NCBI GenBank assembly: GCA_025363575.1
Contig: JANYDM010000176.1
Location: 1-44,399 of the forward strand
Origin: Betaproteobacteria bacterium
GTDB lineage: Bacteria > Pseudomonadota > Gammaproteobacteria > Burkholderiales > SG8-41
Reading direction: 5' to 3'
Length of the DNA: 44,399 bases
Position numbers and translations under genes: made by a program. The notes below the pieces were generated by a model that did not search any database, had not been told where the DNA came from, and worked only from the letters and a program-made list of their open reading frames with translations. The first letter of the stretch is position 1. The number at the start of each line of letters is the position of its first letter. Positions 1 through 7,544 of this stretch are shown piece by piece.

Positions 1-1
1 C

Positions 2-1240
2 CCGAAGCCGCTGGAACTTGCCGCGGCGCAGAAGCTGCTCGCCGAAGACGAAGCGCTTGTGCTGCTTCTTGTCTCGGCAGATGAAAGTTTTTTGTGGGCG
101 CTGCGGCGAAACGATGCGGGGTTCTTCAAGCTCGGCATCAAGCGAAGCGAACTGGCCGAAGTCGTAAAGAAACTCCGCTCGCAGCTCGATCTCGATGTGC
201 CGGATCCAGAGCGCACCCTCGGGCAGCCATTCAATGTCGCATTGGCGCACGAGTTGTATAAGAAGATTTTCGCGCCCGCCGAGGCGCTGCTTGCCGGCGC
301 TAAGCACCTAATATTTGTTCCCGATGGCGCAATGCAAAGCTTACCGCCTGGGGTGCTGGTGACTGAGCTGCCTGCGAAGCCCAACGCGGCTCTCGCCGAA
401 TTGCCGCACGTGCCGTGGTTAGCAAAGAAATTCACCATAACGGTGCTGCCAGCCGTGGGTTCGTTGCGCGCTTTGCGGCAGTTCGCGAAAGCGCCTGCGT
501 CACGCGAGCCGTTCAGCGGTTTTGGCGATCCAATGCTGGAGGGGAATGGTGAAGACGCCCGCAAGAGAAATGTGGTGGCGCTTTACTCGCGTGGCTCAGT
601 GGCTGATGTAAACGAAGTAAGAAAACTCGCACGTCTTCCCGAATCGGCCGGTGAGCTGCGCGCAATCGCCGCCGCGTTGAAAGCTCCTGCTGCATCGATT
701 CGCGTCGGAGCCGCGGCGACGGAGCGCGCGGTGAAGGAAGCCGATCTTACGCGCTACCGTAACCTCGCCTTCGCGACGCACGGACTAATGGCGGGGGACT
801 TCAAAGGCCTCGCCGAACCGGCGTTGGTGCTTACGCCGCCGGAGAAGGGCAGCGAATTAGATGATGGGCTGCTGACGGCGAGCGAAATCTCGCAGCTCAA
901 ACTGGACGCAGATTGGGTCGTTCTCTCGGCGTGCAACACAGCAGCGCCGGACGGAACGCCGGGCGCAGAAGGTCTATCAGGCCTCGCGCGAGCATTCTTC
1001 TATGCGGGGGCAAGATCGCTTCTCGTCTCGCACTGGGCCGTGAGTTCGGGCGCGGCGGTAGCGCTCACCACGCGCATGTTTGACGAGTCCGCGAAAGGCG
1101 CATCGAAAGCAGAAGCGTTGCGCCGTTCGATGCTTGCACTGATGGGGCGCACTGACAATCCGTACTTTGCGCATCCCGCTTTATGGGCGCCCTTCGTGGT
1201 GGTGGGCGAAGGTAATGCACAGTGGTCGGGAGAGCGTTGA
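2..1240 (+). CDS. CHAT domain protein (caspase-like protease), 5' end outside window
   Basis: The reading frame is open from the first bases, so the N-terminus lies upstream. What remains (about 412 codons) is a full CHAT domain of the caspase/separase clan. The predicted catalytic His is in FATHGLMAGD (codon at 779-781) and the predicted catalytic Cys in LSACNTAAPDG (codon near 932). They are followed by the usual GAEGLSGLARAFFYAGA and LLVSHWAV segments. In known CHAT proteins the domain is normally C-terminal, after tetratricopeptide repeats or other sensor modules, so such repeats are expected but not visible here. CHAT proteases occur in bacterial death or defence circuits and in many unassigned proteins; substrate and trigger cannot be read from this part. 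The gene ends 77 bases before an ABC transporter with its own promoter-like sequence, so functional linkage is doubtful. Confidence 0.88.
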   Translation, partial: PKPLELAAAQKLLAEDEALVLLLVSADESFLWALRRNDAGFFKLGIKRSELAEVVKKLRSQLDLDVPDPERTLGQPFNVALAHELYKKIFAPAEALLAGAKHLIFVPDGAMQSLPPGVLVTELPAKPNAALAELPHVPWLAKKFTITVLPAVGSLRALRQFAKAPASREPFSGFGDPMLEGNGEDARKRNVVALYSRGSVADVNEVRKLARLPESAGELRAIAAALKAPAASIRVGAAATERAVKEADLTRYRNLAFATHGLMAGDFKGLAEPALVLTPPEKGSELDDGLLTASEISQLKLDADWVVLSACNTAAPDGTPGAEGLSGLARAFFYAGARSLLVSHWAVSSGAAVALTTRMFDESAKGASKAEALRRSMLALMGRTDNPYFAHPALWAPFVVVGEGNAQWSGER

Positions 1241-1256
1241 AGCGCTAGCTCTTTGC

Positions 1257-1285
1257 TTGACACTCCATGCACGCTATGTGAGCAT
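1257..1285 (+). promoter_or_regulatory. Possible sigma70 promoter of the ABC importer
   Basis: A perfect -35 hexamer TTGACA (1257-1262) is followed after 17 bases by GAGCAT (1280-1285), a weak -10 with three of six matches. It lies in the 77-base gap before the solute-binding protein gene. The -35 is convincing; the -10 is inference. Confidence 0.4.
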
Positions 1286-1317
1286 CGCTCGCAACTCGAA
1301 TTCCGCCGGAGGAAAAC

Positions 1318-2346
1318 ATGCGCAATGCCAAAATCTTATTCTTGCTCGCTTTCGTAACGGTCGGCATGGCGGCGTGCGGCGCGATGGCGCAGACGCTCGA
1401 GAAAAAGAAAATCACCATCGCGGTCGGCGGCAAGCCGCTGCTGTATTACCTGCCGCTGACGATCGCGGAGCGGCGCGGGTTTTTCAAGGATGAAGGACTC
1501 GATGTCGAGATCGTCGATTTCCCGGGCGGCGCGAAGGCGCTGCAGGCGATGGTCGGCAGCAGCGCCGACATCGTCTCGGGCGCTTACGAGCACACGATCA
1601 ACATGCAGGCGAAGGGCATTAATATCGTCGGCATAGCGCTCGAAGGCCGTTATTCCGGCATCGTGCTTGGCATACAAAAGAGCAAGGTCACTCAGTACAA
1701 GACGCCGAAGGACATGAAAGGCTGGAAGATCGGCGTCACCGCGCCGGGCTCAAGCACCAATATGATGGTCAGCAGCCTGCTCGCGAAGGATGGACTCAAG
1801 CCGGACGCAGTTTCCATCATCGGCGTGGGCGCGACCGCGGGCGCGGTGGCGGCGATGCGCAAAGGCGAAATCGAAGGTATCTCCAATCTCGACCCGGTGA
1901 TCGCGCGGCTCGAAGCGTCCGGCGACATCGTGCCGGTCGTCGACACGCGCACGGCCAAAGGCATGAAGGAAGTTTACGGCGGCGCTTACCACGCCGGCTG
2001 TATCTACGCGCCGGCCGACTGGCTGAAGAAGAATCCGAACACCGCGCAGGCGGTCGTCAATGCAATCGTGCGCGCCGATCTGTGGCTGCAGAAGGCGCGT
2101 CCGGAGGAAGTCGTGGCAACGGTGCCGTCCGAGTATTACGGCGACGATCCGACGATGTACAAGGTCGCGCTGCTCAAGAACATGGAAGGCTATTCTCCCG
2201 ACGGCCTGTTCTCGATGGAAGGCGCGAAGAACGTGTTCAAGGTGTTGAATTCGTTCGAGCCGACGGTTCAGTCCGCCAAAATCGATCTGGCGAAGACTTT
2301 CGACAACAGCTTTGCGCAAAAAGCGCTGAAGAAATATCGCAAATAA
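1318..2346 (+). CDS. ABC transporter solute-binding protein, NitT/TauT (SsuA/THI5-like) family
   Basis: A periplasmic binding protein of 342 residues that would deliver a small ligand to the adjacent ATPase/permease pair. The N-terminus is a Sec signal peptide with cleavage likely after AMA in CGAMAQTL; a Cys just before it (MAAC) makes a lipoprotein possible but the lipobox is poor. The mature part opens with a strand, then YYLPLTIAERRGFFKDEGLD and a PGGAKALQAMVGSSADI segment, the typical start of the nitrate/sulfonate/taurine/thiamine-precursor family. The ATG has a strong Shine-Dalgarno, GGAGGA, 5 bases upstream. The family covers many ligands (nitrate, alkanesulfonates, taurine, pyrimidine precursors, phthalate), and no adjacent catabolic enzyme narrows the choice. 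Confidence 0.9.
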   Translation: MRNAKILFLLAFVTVGMAACGAMAQTLEKKKITIAVGGKPLLYYLPLTIAERRGFFKDEGLDVEIVDFPGGAKALQAMVGSSADIVSGAYEHTINMQAKGINIVGIALEGRYSGIVLGIQKSKVTQYKTPKDMKGWKIGVTAPGSSTNMMVSSLLAKDGLKPDAVSIIGVGATAGAVAAMRKGEIEGISNLDPVIARLEASGDIVPVVDTRTAKGMKEVYGGAYHAGCIYAPADWLKKNPNTAQAVVNAIVRADLWLQKARPEEVVATVPSEYYGDDPTMYKVALLKNMEGYSPDGLFSMEGAKNVFKVLNSFEPTVQSAKIDLAKTFDNSFAQKALKKYRK

Positions 2347-2350
2347 CACC

Positions 2351-3163
2351 GTGTCGCCGGCACCCGCACTTGCGCTGTCCAATGTAACCGTTACGTTCGT
2401 GGCCGGTGATGCCGGCGGCAAAACCTATACGGCGGTACGCGACACGACGCTGACGGTGGCGGCCGGCGAGTTTGTTTCCGTTGTCGGTCCCACGGGTTGC
2501 GGCAAGTCAACTTTGCTCAATGTCGCTGCGGGCCTGCTCGAGTCGTCGGCGGGAGATGTGCATGTCTCGAACCAGCCCCTGACCGGCATCAATCGCGAAG
2601 CGGGCTACATGTTCCAGTCGGATGCGCTGCTGCCATGGCTGACCGCCTATGACAACGTCGCGCTGGGCCTGCGGTATCGCGGTACCGCGGAAAACATCGT
2701 GCGGGAAAAGGCCGGTGCGTGGCTCAAGCGCGTGGGGCTCAGCGCGCATGGCGGGCGCTACCCGCACCAGTTGTCCGGCGGCATGAAAAAAAGAGTCGCG
2801 CTGGCGCAGATGCTGATACTCGATCCGAAAATCCTGCTGATGGACGAGCCGTTCTCGGCGCTCGATATCCAGACGCGCCAGTTGATGGAGAACGAGCTGC
2901 TCGAACTGTGGTCGGCAGACCGCAAGTCGGTGGTGTTCATCACGCACGATCTCGAGGAGGCGATCGCGTTGTCGGACCGCGTGGTCGTGCTGTCGGCGGG
3001 GCCGGCCACGCGACCGATCGGCGAATTCGCGATCGATTTGCCGCGGCCGCGCGACGTCGCGGAGATCCGCATGACGCCGCGGTTCGTTCAGTTGCATACG
3101 GAAATCTGGCGCGCCATGAAAGATGAAGTGCTCAAGGGTTATGCGCAAACCAGCCTCCGCTAG
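2351..3163 (+). CDS. ABC transporter ATP-binding protein, NitT/TauT type
   Basis: Cytoplasmic ATPase subunit (270 residues) of the importer. All nucleotide-binding motifs are present: Walker A GPTGCGKST (46-54), Q-loop Gln at about 89, signature LSGGMKKR (141-148), Walker B ILLMDEP (161-167) with catalytic Glu166, D-loop SALD and the H-loop His at about 199 (FITHD). It resembles SsuB/TauB/NrtD proteins. Translation starts at a GTG four bases after the stop of the binding-protein gene, consistent with coupling. The 3' end overlaps the permease gene by 23 bases or more. The subunit assignment is firm; the transported ligand is unknown. Confidence 0.93.
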   Translation: MSPAPALALSNVTVTFVAGDAGGKTYTAVRDTTLTVAAGEFVSVVGPTGCGKSTLLNVAAGLLESSAGDVHVSNQPLTGINREAGYMFQSDALLPWLTAYDNVALGLRYRGTAENIVREKAGAWLKRVGLSAHGGRYPHQLSGGMKKRVALAQMLILDPKILLMDEPFSALDIQTRQLMENELLELWSADRKSVVFITHDLEEAIALSDRVVVLSAGPATRPIGEFAIDLPRPRDVAEIRMTPRFVQLHTEIWRAMKDEVLKGYAQTSLR

Positions 3164-3959
3164 CCGGCTCGCGCTCTTTCACGCGCTGCTCCTGGGCTCG
3201 CTATTCGCAGTCTGGTACGTGATGACCGAGCCGGGCCTCATTCCGCCGTTTTTCTTTGACGATGCGAATCAGGCCAGATTCTTCTTCGGCCAGCCGGTGC
3301 AGGTGCTGGCGCGCATCTGGGAGTGGTTTGCGAGCGGCAAGATCTACCTGCATTTGTGGATCACGCTAGTCGAGACGCTGCTTGCGTTCGTCATCGGCAC
3401 GGTGCTCGGGCTGGTCGTCGGGCTGTGGCTGGCATTGTCACCGACCGCGTCCGCGCTCGCCGATCCTTACATCAAGGCCATGAACGCCATGCCGCGCGTG
3501 ATATTGGCGCCCATCTTCGCGGTGTGGTTTGGTCTCGGTATCCTGTCCAAGGTCGCGCTGGGCATCACGCTGGTGTTTTTCATCGTGTTTTTCAACGTCT
3601 ATCAGGGCGTCAGGGAAGTGAGCCCGGTCGTGCTCAACAACGCGCGCATGCTGGGCGCCAGCGCGCGCCAGCTGCTGCGCACTGTGTACCTGCCGTCAGC
3701 CATGTCTTGGGTATTTTCGAGCCTGCACACGTCGGTGGGCATGGCGTTCGTCGGCGCAGTGGTGGGTGAATATCTGGGTTCGGCGCGCGGCGTCGGCTAC
3801 CTGATCCTGCAGGCAGAAGGCGCGTTCGATATCAATACGGTATTCGCCGGCATACTGGTGCTCACGGCATTCGCGCTGGCGCTCGATGCCCTGGTCTCGG
3901 TCGCCGAACGGCGCCTGCTCATCTGGCGCCCCGCGCAGGGCGAGACGGAAAGGTTGTAA
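3141..3959 (+). CDS. ABC transporter permease, NitT/TauT (SsuC/TauC) family
   Basis: Inner-membrane subunit of 272 residues with about six hydrophobic segments. The cytoplasmic EAA loop that contacts the ATPase is clear: NNARMLGASARQLLRTVYLP, ending in the conserved LP. The start at 3141 (MRKPAS) is preferred because an AAGGG stretch lies just upstream and the overlap with the ATPase gene is 23 bases; an ATG at 3123 would add six residues. A stretch of about 20 residues between the first helix and the transport core (PPFFFDDANQARFFFGQP) is somewhat longer than in SsuC-like proteins. It closes the three-gene transporter operon. No terminator hairpin is obvious, but an inverted-repeat element follows. 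Confidence 0.9.
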   Translation: MRKPASASRLALFHALLLGSLFAVWYVMTEPGLIPPFFFDDANQARFFFGQPVQVLARIWEWFASGKIYLHLWITLVETLLAFVIGTVLGLVVGLWLALSPTASALADPYIKAMNAMPRVILAPIFAVWFGLGILSKVALGITLVFFIVFFNVYQGVREVSPVVLNNARMLGASARQLLRTVYLPSAMSWVFSSLHTSVGMAFVGAVVGEYLGSARGVGYLILQAEGAFDINTVFAGILVLTAFALALDALVSVAERRLLIWRPAQGETERL

Positions 3960-3960
3960 G

Positions 3961-4038
3961 GGATTGAGGAGCGAGGACTGAGGATTGAGGATTGAGCAAT
4001 GCACTTGAATCAGGTCTTGAGCCGCAATCCTCAATCCC
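3961..4038. repeat. Heptamer-based inverted repeat element, copy 1
   Basis: Intergenic DNA with repeats of the unit GGATTGA. The left arm GGATTGAGGATTG (3982-3994) is a perfect 13-base inverted complement of CAATCCTCAATCC (4025-4037), separated by about 30 bases. Degenerate units (GGATTGAGGAGCGAGGACTGA) extend the left arm from 3961. A related element lies at 14421-14508. It sits between the permease stop and the promoter of the CBS-domain gene and could fold into a long hairpin. No terminal features of an insertion sequence are seen. Confidence 0.75.
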
Positions 4039-4052
4039 AAGGCCGCAGTCTT

Positions 4053-4061
4053 TGCTATGAT
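4053..4061 (+). promoter_or_regulatory. Extended -10 promoter candidate for the CBS-domain gene
   Basis: TGCTATGAT is an extended -10 (TGn followed by TATGAT, five of six matches). It lies 30 bases upstream of the ATG at 4092 and about 15 bases after the repeat element. No good -35 is visible, as is common for extended -10 promoters. Confidence 0.45.
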
Positions 4062-4091
4062 GGTGCAAACGCATCGCGCGGAGGAGCTCTC

Positions 4092-4544
4092 ATGATCATA
4101 CGTGACATCCTGAGCATGAAAGGCGGCACCATATTCAGCATGGGTCCTGACGGCAGGGTGGCCGGCGCGGTCGGCATGATGGTGAAAAACGACATCGGCT
4201 CGCTGGTGGTGATGGACGGCGGGCGCATGATAGGCATGCTGACTTTCAGGGAAGTGCTCAAGGCGCTCGACGCACAGGGCGGCGATCTGGCGGACGTGCG
4301 CATCCGGGATGTCATGGTGGCAGAACCGATCACCGGCAATCCCGATGACACGCTGGACAATCTGCGCGAAGTGATGACGAAGAACCATATCCGCTATCTG
4401 CCCATCATCGACGGCGAGCGACTGCTCGGCGTGATTTCTTTTCACGATGTCGCCAAGTCCGTGATCAAGGAAACCAGCTTCGAAAACCGCCTTCTAAAGC
4501 GCTATATCAAGAACTGGCCGGAAGGCGACGAAGCGCCGAAATGA
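4092..4544 (+). CDS. Two-CBS-domain protein
   Basis: A 150-residue cytoplasmic protein made of one CBS pair. The first CBS spans roughly residues 20-65 (GAVGMMVKNDIGSLVVMDGG...GMLTFREVL) and the second about 85-135 (NLREVMTKNHIRYLPIIDGE...GVISFHDVA). CBS pairs bind adenosine nucleotides or related ligands and act as regulatory modules; here there is no attached enzyme or channel domain. The ATG at 4092 is chosen because GGAGGAGCT lies directly upstream; an in-frame ATG at 3999 would translate the repeat element and is unlikely. It appears monocistronic, with its own extended -10 promoter. Role unknown. Confidence 0.88.
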   Translation: MIIRDILSMKGGTIFSMGPDGRVAGAVGMMVKNDIGSLVVMDGGRMIGMLTFREVLKALDAQGGDLADVRIRDVMVAEPITGNPDDTLDNLREVMTKNHIRYLPIIDGERLLGVISFHDVAKSVIKETSFENRLLKRYIKNWPEGDEAPK

Positions 4545-4621
4545 TTTGAAAGCTGCCGCCGAAGCGCTTCATGGCGCGGGCGACGGGGTGTGAATAAATG
4601 CCTGTCAGCGGGCTGTGGGCG

Positions 4622-4638
4622 CCGTCTATATTCGACGG
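4622..4638 (+). promoter_or_regulatory. Inverted repeat with TATATT core upstream of the PilZ-like gene
   Basis: CCGTC and GACGG form a 5-base inverted repeat separated by seven bases that contain TATATT (4627-4632), a five-of-six match to a -10 box. A weak CTGTCA (4602-4607) lies 19 bases further upstream. This could be a promoter with an overlapping operator, about 54 bases before the ATG at 4692. Confidence 0.3.
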
Positions 4639-4691
4639 TTATTCTGCATATTCCGAAACTACTGATTTTGACCTGAGGAAAAGGCGGTTGC

Positions 4692-6236
4692 ATGGCATTG
4701 TTCGGCGGCGGCAAGCCCGATCATCCGATGGCGGATCCCAAGCAGGCACGCTCGCTGATTGCGGATTTTCCGTCGAACGATGCGACCAAGGCGCTCGAGG
4801 AGGCGACGTTCTGGCTCGATTCCGTTGGCCGCACCGAGGGCTTCAAGGTCGACTACCGCTTCGAGTTGTATGACTTGCTCGATCAGGCAGCCAAAAACCA
4901 CCAGCGCAAGCTCGCCCAGGATTACCTCGCGACAGACCGTCAGGAAAAATTCCGCGAGAGCAAATTATGGACCACCGTTTTCGAGTTCTGGAAAACGCTG
5001 GGAACGGCATACAACCAGTGCATCGAGCAGTTTCAAGCCGGCGCCGGCGGCTCGGGAGCGGTCAAGAAAGACCTGGCCGTGATCGCTGCGCGCACGCTGC
5101 GCGCGCTGACGTTGCAGCTCAAGTGGGGCTCGTTTCGCTATGGGCCGGTCGATGATCGCGTGTGGAGCGAGCTCGGGCGGATTTTCATGTTTGCCGAGTC
5201 CAGACGATTCGCGGACACCCCGGTTGATATTTATCCGGGCGCGCATGGCCAGGGCAGCGTCGAGCAGGAATTTCTCAAGGCGCTGATGCTGGGGGTCTCA
5301 TCGACCGACGGCCTGACGCCGCTTGAGCAGGAAATCGCCGAACGCACCGTCGCGCATTTCGGCAGTCTTTACAAGACGCAGGCAAAGCCCGGTTCGCACT
5401 GCAACTATTATTTCGATCTGTCGATGCGCAAGCCGCCGGCGCGGGCGATGAAGACGCTCGATCCCAACCCGATGATCCGCTATTTTGGCGCGGGCGGTGC
5501 CCTGCAGGCACTGCGCAAGCTAATCGACGACATCAAGACCAAGGACGGCGTGCCCTCGGACGTCAACCTAGGGGGCACGTACGACAACGAGCTGCTGCTG
5601 TCCGTCATGAATCACCTTGCCATGTACTGGTCGGACAAACCGCCGGCGCGCGGCTCCGAGCGCCGCAAAATCGCGACGCGTCTGACGGTCGTGCATGGCA
5701 TGCAGCCGATATTGCGGTGCATACGGCCGCAGACCGATGATATCTCGCTCGATTTCCAGTCCAAGGACGGTAGTGAGAGCTGGATCGTCGAGAATGTGAG
5801 CGAAGGCGGCTTCGGCGCAATCGTGCCGCAGGTCAAAGGCGACTGGATCAAGGTCGGCAGCGTGCTCGGCGTGCAAAGCGAGACCGCGAAATACTGGGGC
5901 GCCGGCGTGGTACGGCGCCTGACGCGCGACGAGTTCCAGCAGCGGCGCGTCGGCATCGAACTCATTTCCAAGGCGATCATTCCCGTCACCCTGACGCCGG
6001 CCGGCAATGTGTCGTCATTTAACGCAACGCGCGAAGGCGAGCCGGCCGTGCTGCTATCGACTACACCGGACAAGAATGGCGATGTGAGTCTGCTGCTGAG
6101 AGTCGGCAGCTATACGCCGACGCAGCCGCTGGAAATGACCGTGCGCGGCAGGCCGTTCTACCTGATGCCGCGCAAGCTGGTCGAAGGCGGCGACGATTTC
6201 GACTGGGCGAAATTCAAGGTCATGAAGCAAGCCTGA
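4692..6236 (+). CDS. PilZ-like domain protein with large N-terminal region
   Basis: A 514-residue soluble protein without signal peptide or clear membrane segment. Residues 1 to about 315 are mostly helical with no motif I can name. Residues about 322-430 look like a PilZ domain: a basic entry segment ERRKIATR (323-330), then ENVSEGGFGA (367-376), which carries the NxSxxG signature (N368, S370, G373), then a strand-rich stretch ending in RRVGIELI. PilZ domains typically bind cyclic di-GMP through RxxxR plus [D/N]xSxxG; here the first motif reads KIATR, with Lys in place of the leading Arg, so binding is uncertain. A further about 85 residues follow. The ATG is preceded by GAGGAAAAGG. It stands alone and converges on the esterase gene. 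Confidence 0.7.
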   Translation: MALFGGGKPDHPMADPKQARSLIADFPSNDATKALEEATFWLDSVGRTEGFKVDYRFELYDLLDQAAKNHQRKLAQDYLATDRQEKFRESKLWTTVFEFWKTLGTAYNQCIEQFQAGAGGSGAVKKDLAVIAARTLRALTLQLKWGSFRYGPVDDRVWSELGRIFMFAESRRFADTPVDIYPGAHGQGSVEQEFLKALMLGVSSTDGLTPLEQEIAERTVAHFGSLYKTQAKPGSHCNYYFDLSMRKPPARAMKTLDPNPMIRYFGAGGALQALRKLIDDIKTKDGVPSDVNLGGTYDNELLLSVMNHLAMYWSDKPPARGSERRKIATRLTVVHGMQPILRCIRPQTDDISLDFQSKDGSESWIVENVSEGGFGAIVPQVKGDWIKVGSVLGVQSETAKYWGAGVVRRLTRDEFQQRRVGIELISKAIIPVTLTPAGNVSSFNATREGEPAVLLSTTPDKNGDVSLLLRVGSYTPTQPLEMTVRGRPFYLMPRKLVEGGDDFDWAKFKVMKQA

Positions 6237-6262
6237 TCGGAATGCGGGGTTCCGCGCTCCGC

Positions 6263-6943
6263 CTACGCGGGCAGGACTTGCAGCAGCCAGTGGCTTATCG
6301 CCGCGATTTCCTCCGCGCACACCGAATGCTGCATCGGGTATTCATGCCAATCGACCCGGTAGCCTGCCGCCGCGAGCTTGTCGCGGGATGTAGTGGCCAT
6401 GGCGAGCGGAATGACCGGGTCGTAATTGCCGTGCGCATAGAATATCGGCACGTCTTTATTCTCGGGCGCGGCCTCCGCTGCCAGATGCTCAGCCAGCGGC
6501 AAGTAAGTCGAGAGCGCCATGATGCCAGCCAGGCGCTGCGCGTAACGCAGCCCGGTTTGCAGCGCGATGGCGCCGCCCTGCGAAAATCCCGCGAGCACGA
6601 CATTTCGCGCATTGACGCCGCGCGTAATCTCACGCTCGATCAACGCATCGACGCTGAGCTGTGAGGCGCGCACGCCTTTCTCGTCCGCGCGGCGCGAGTT
6701 GCCTTCAAGGTCGCCAAAGCTCACGTCGTACCACGCGCGCATGACTTGCCCGTTGTTGATCGTCACCGCCATCATCGGCGCATGAGGAAAGACGAAGCGT
6801 ATGGCCGGCGCGCCCGTCAGGCGCAGTTCGGGGACGATCGGCGCAAAATCATTGCCGTCGGCGCCGAGGCCGTGCAGCCAGATGACCGCAGCAGTAGGGT
6901 TGGGGGCGGTTTCTATTTCTATCGATTGCAGCAGATCGCTCAT
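6263..6943 (-). CDS. Carboxylesterase/phospholipase, alpha/beta hydrolase (LYPLA-like)
   Basis: A 226-residue cytoplasmic serine hydrolase. The oxyanion region is WLHGLGADGNDF (22-33), the nucleophile elbow GFSQGG places Ser121, and the acid and histidine of the triad are Asp175 (HGNYDPVIP) and His206 (MQHSV). Length and order match bacterial carboxylesterase 2 and acyl-protein-thioesterase-like enzymes, which hydrolyse short-chain carboxyl esters. It is the last gene of a minus-strand series with mog directly upstream (3-base gap), so the two are probably co-transcribed without an evident biochemical link. Family is certain, natural substrate unknown. Confidence 0.92.
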   Translation of the reverse strand: MSDLLQSIEIETAPNPTAAVIWLHGLGADGNDFAPIVPELRLTGAPAIRFVFPHAPMMAVTINNGQVMRAWYDVSFGDLEGNSRRADEKGVRASQLSVDALIEREITRGVNARNVVLAGFSQGGAIALQTGLRYAQRLAGIMALSTYLPLAEHLAAEAAPENKDVPIFYAHGNYDPVIPLAMATTSRDKLAAAGYRVDWHEYPMQHSVCAEEIAAISHWLLQVLPA

Positions 6944-6946
6944 GAT

Positions 6947-7498
6947 TCAGATTTTCGGTTTGATCGCAGATTTCGGGCGGAAGACTTTGATGATGTTTTC
7001 ATGGGTCTCGATGTAGGGGCCGCCGATCAGGTCGATGCAGTAGGGCACCGCGGCAAAGACGCCGTCCAGCGTTTCTTTGATCGCTTTGGGCTGCCCGGGC
7101 AGATTCAGTATCAGCGCCTGTTTGCGGATCACGCCGACCTGGCGCGACAGGATGGCCGTCGGCACGTACTTGAGGCTGACCTGGCGCATTTGCTCGCCGA
7201 AGCCGGGCATGACCTTATCGGCGACCGCGAGCGTGGCCTCGGGCGTCAGGTCGCGCGGCGCCGGCCCCGTGCCGCCGGTGGTGAGCACGAGGTGGCAGTG
7301 CGCGTTGTCGACGAGATCGCGCAGGGTATTTTCGATGGTGGCCTGCTCATCGGGTATCAGCCGCGTCTCCATCCGCCACGGCGTCGAGAGTGCTGCGCCA
7401 AACCATTCCTGCAGCGCGGGCAGTCCTTTGTCTTCGTACACGCCGGTCGACGCGCGGTCGCTGATCGAAACCAGGCCGATCAATAGCTCGTTGTTCAT
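6947..7498 (-). CDS. mog: Molybdopterin adenylyltransferase
   Basis: A 183-residue MoaB/Mog-family protein that activates molybdopterin by adenylylation before molybdate insertion. Family hallmarks are the N-terminal IGLVSISDRAS, the TTGGTGPAPRDLTPEA segment, which is the MPT-binding motif (GGTG followed by RD.TPEA), and the LPGQPKAIKETL region near the C-terminus. The longer C-terminal end (PYIETHENIIKVFRPK) favours Mog over MoaB. It lies between darP (45-base gap, same strand) and the esterase gene. Its presence implies molybdoenzymes elsewhere in the genome. Confidence 0.93.
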   Translation of the reverse strand: MNNELLIGLVSISDRASTGVYEDKGLPALQEWFGAALSTPWRMETRLIPDEQATIENTLRDLVDNAHCHLVLTTGGTGPAPRDLTPEATLAVADKVMPGFGEQMRQVSLKYVPTAILSRQVGVIRKQALILNLPGQPKAIKETLDGVFAAVPYCIDLIGGPYIETHENIIKVFRPKSAIKPKI

Positions 7499-7544
7499 CG
7501 CCGGGATTATATCTTGCAGTCTCTGCTGTGACGCGGGGAATTGC

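Noticed and set aside
3961..4038. Possible CRISPR array
   Set aside because: Units are seven bases, arranged as inverted arms with no spacers of constant length and no cas genes.
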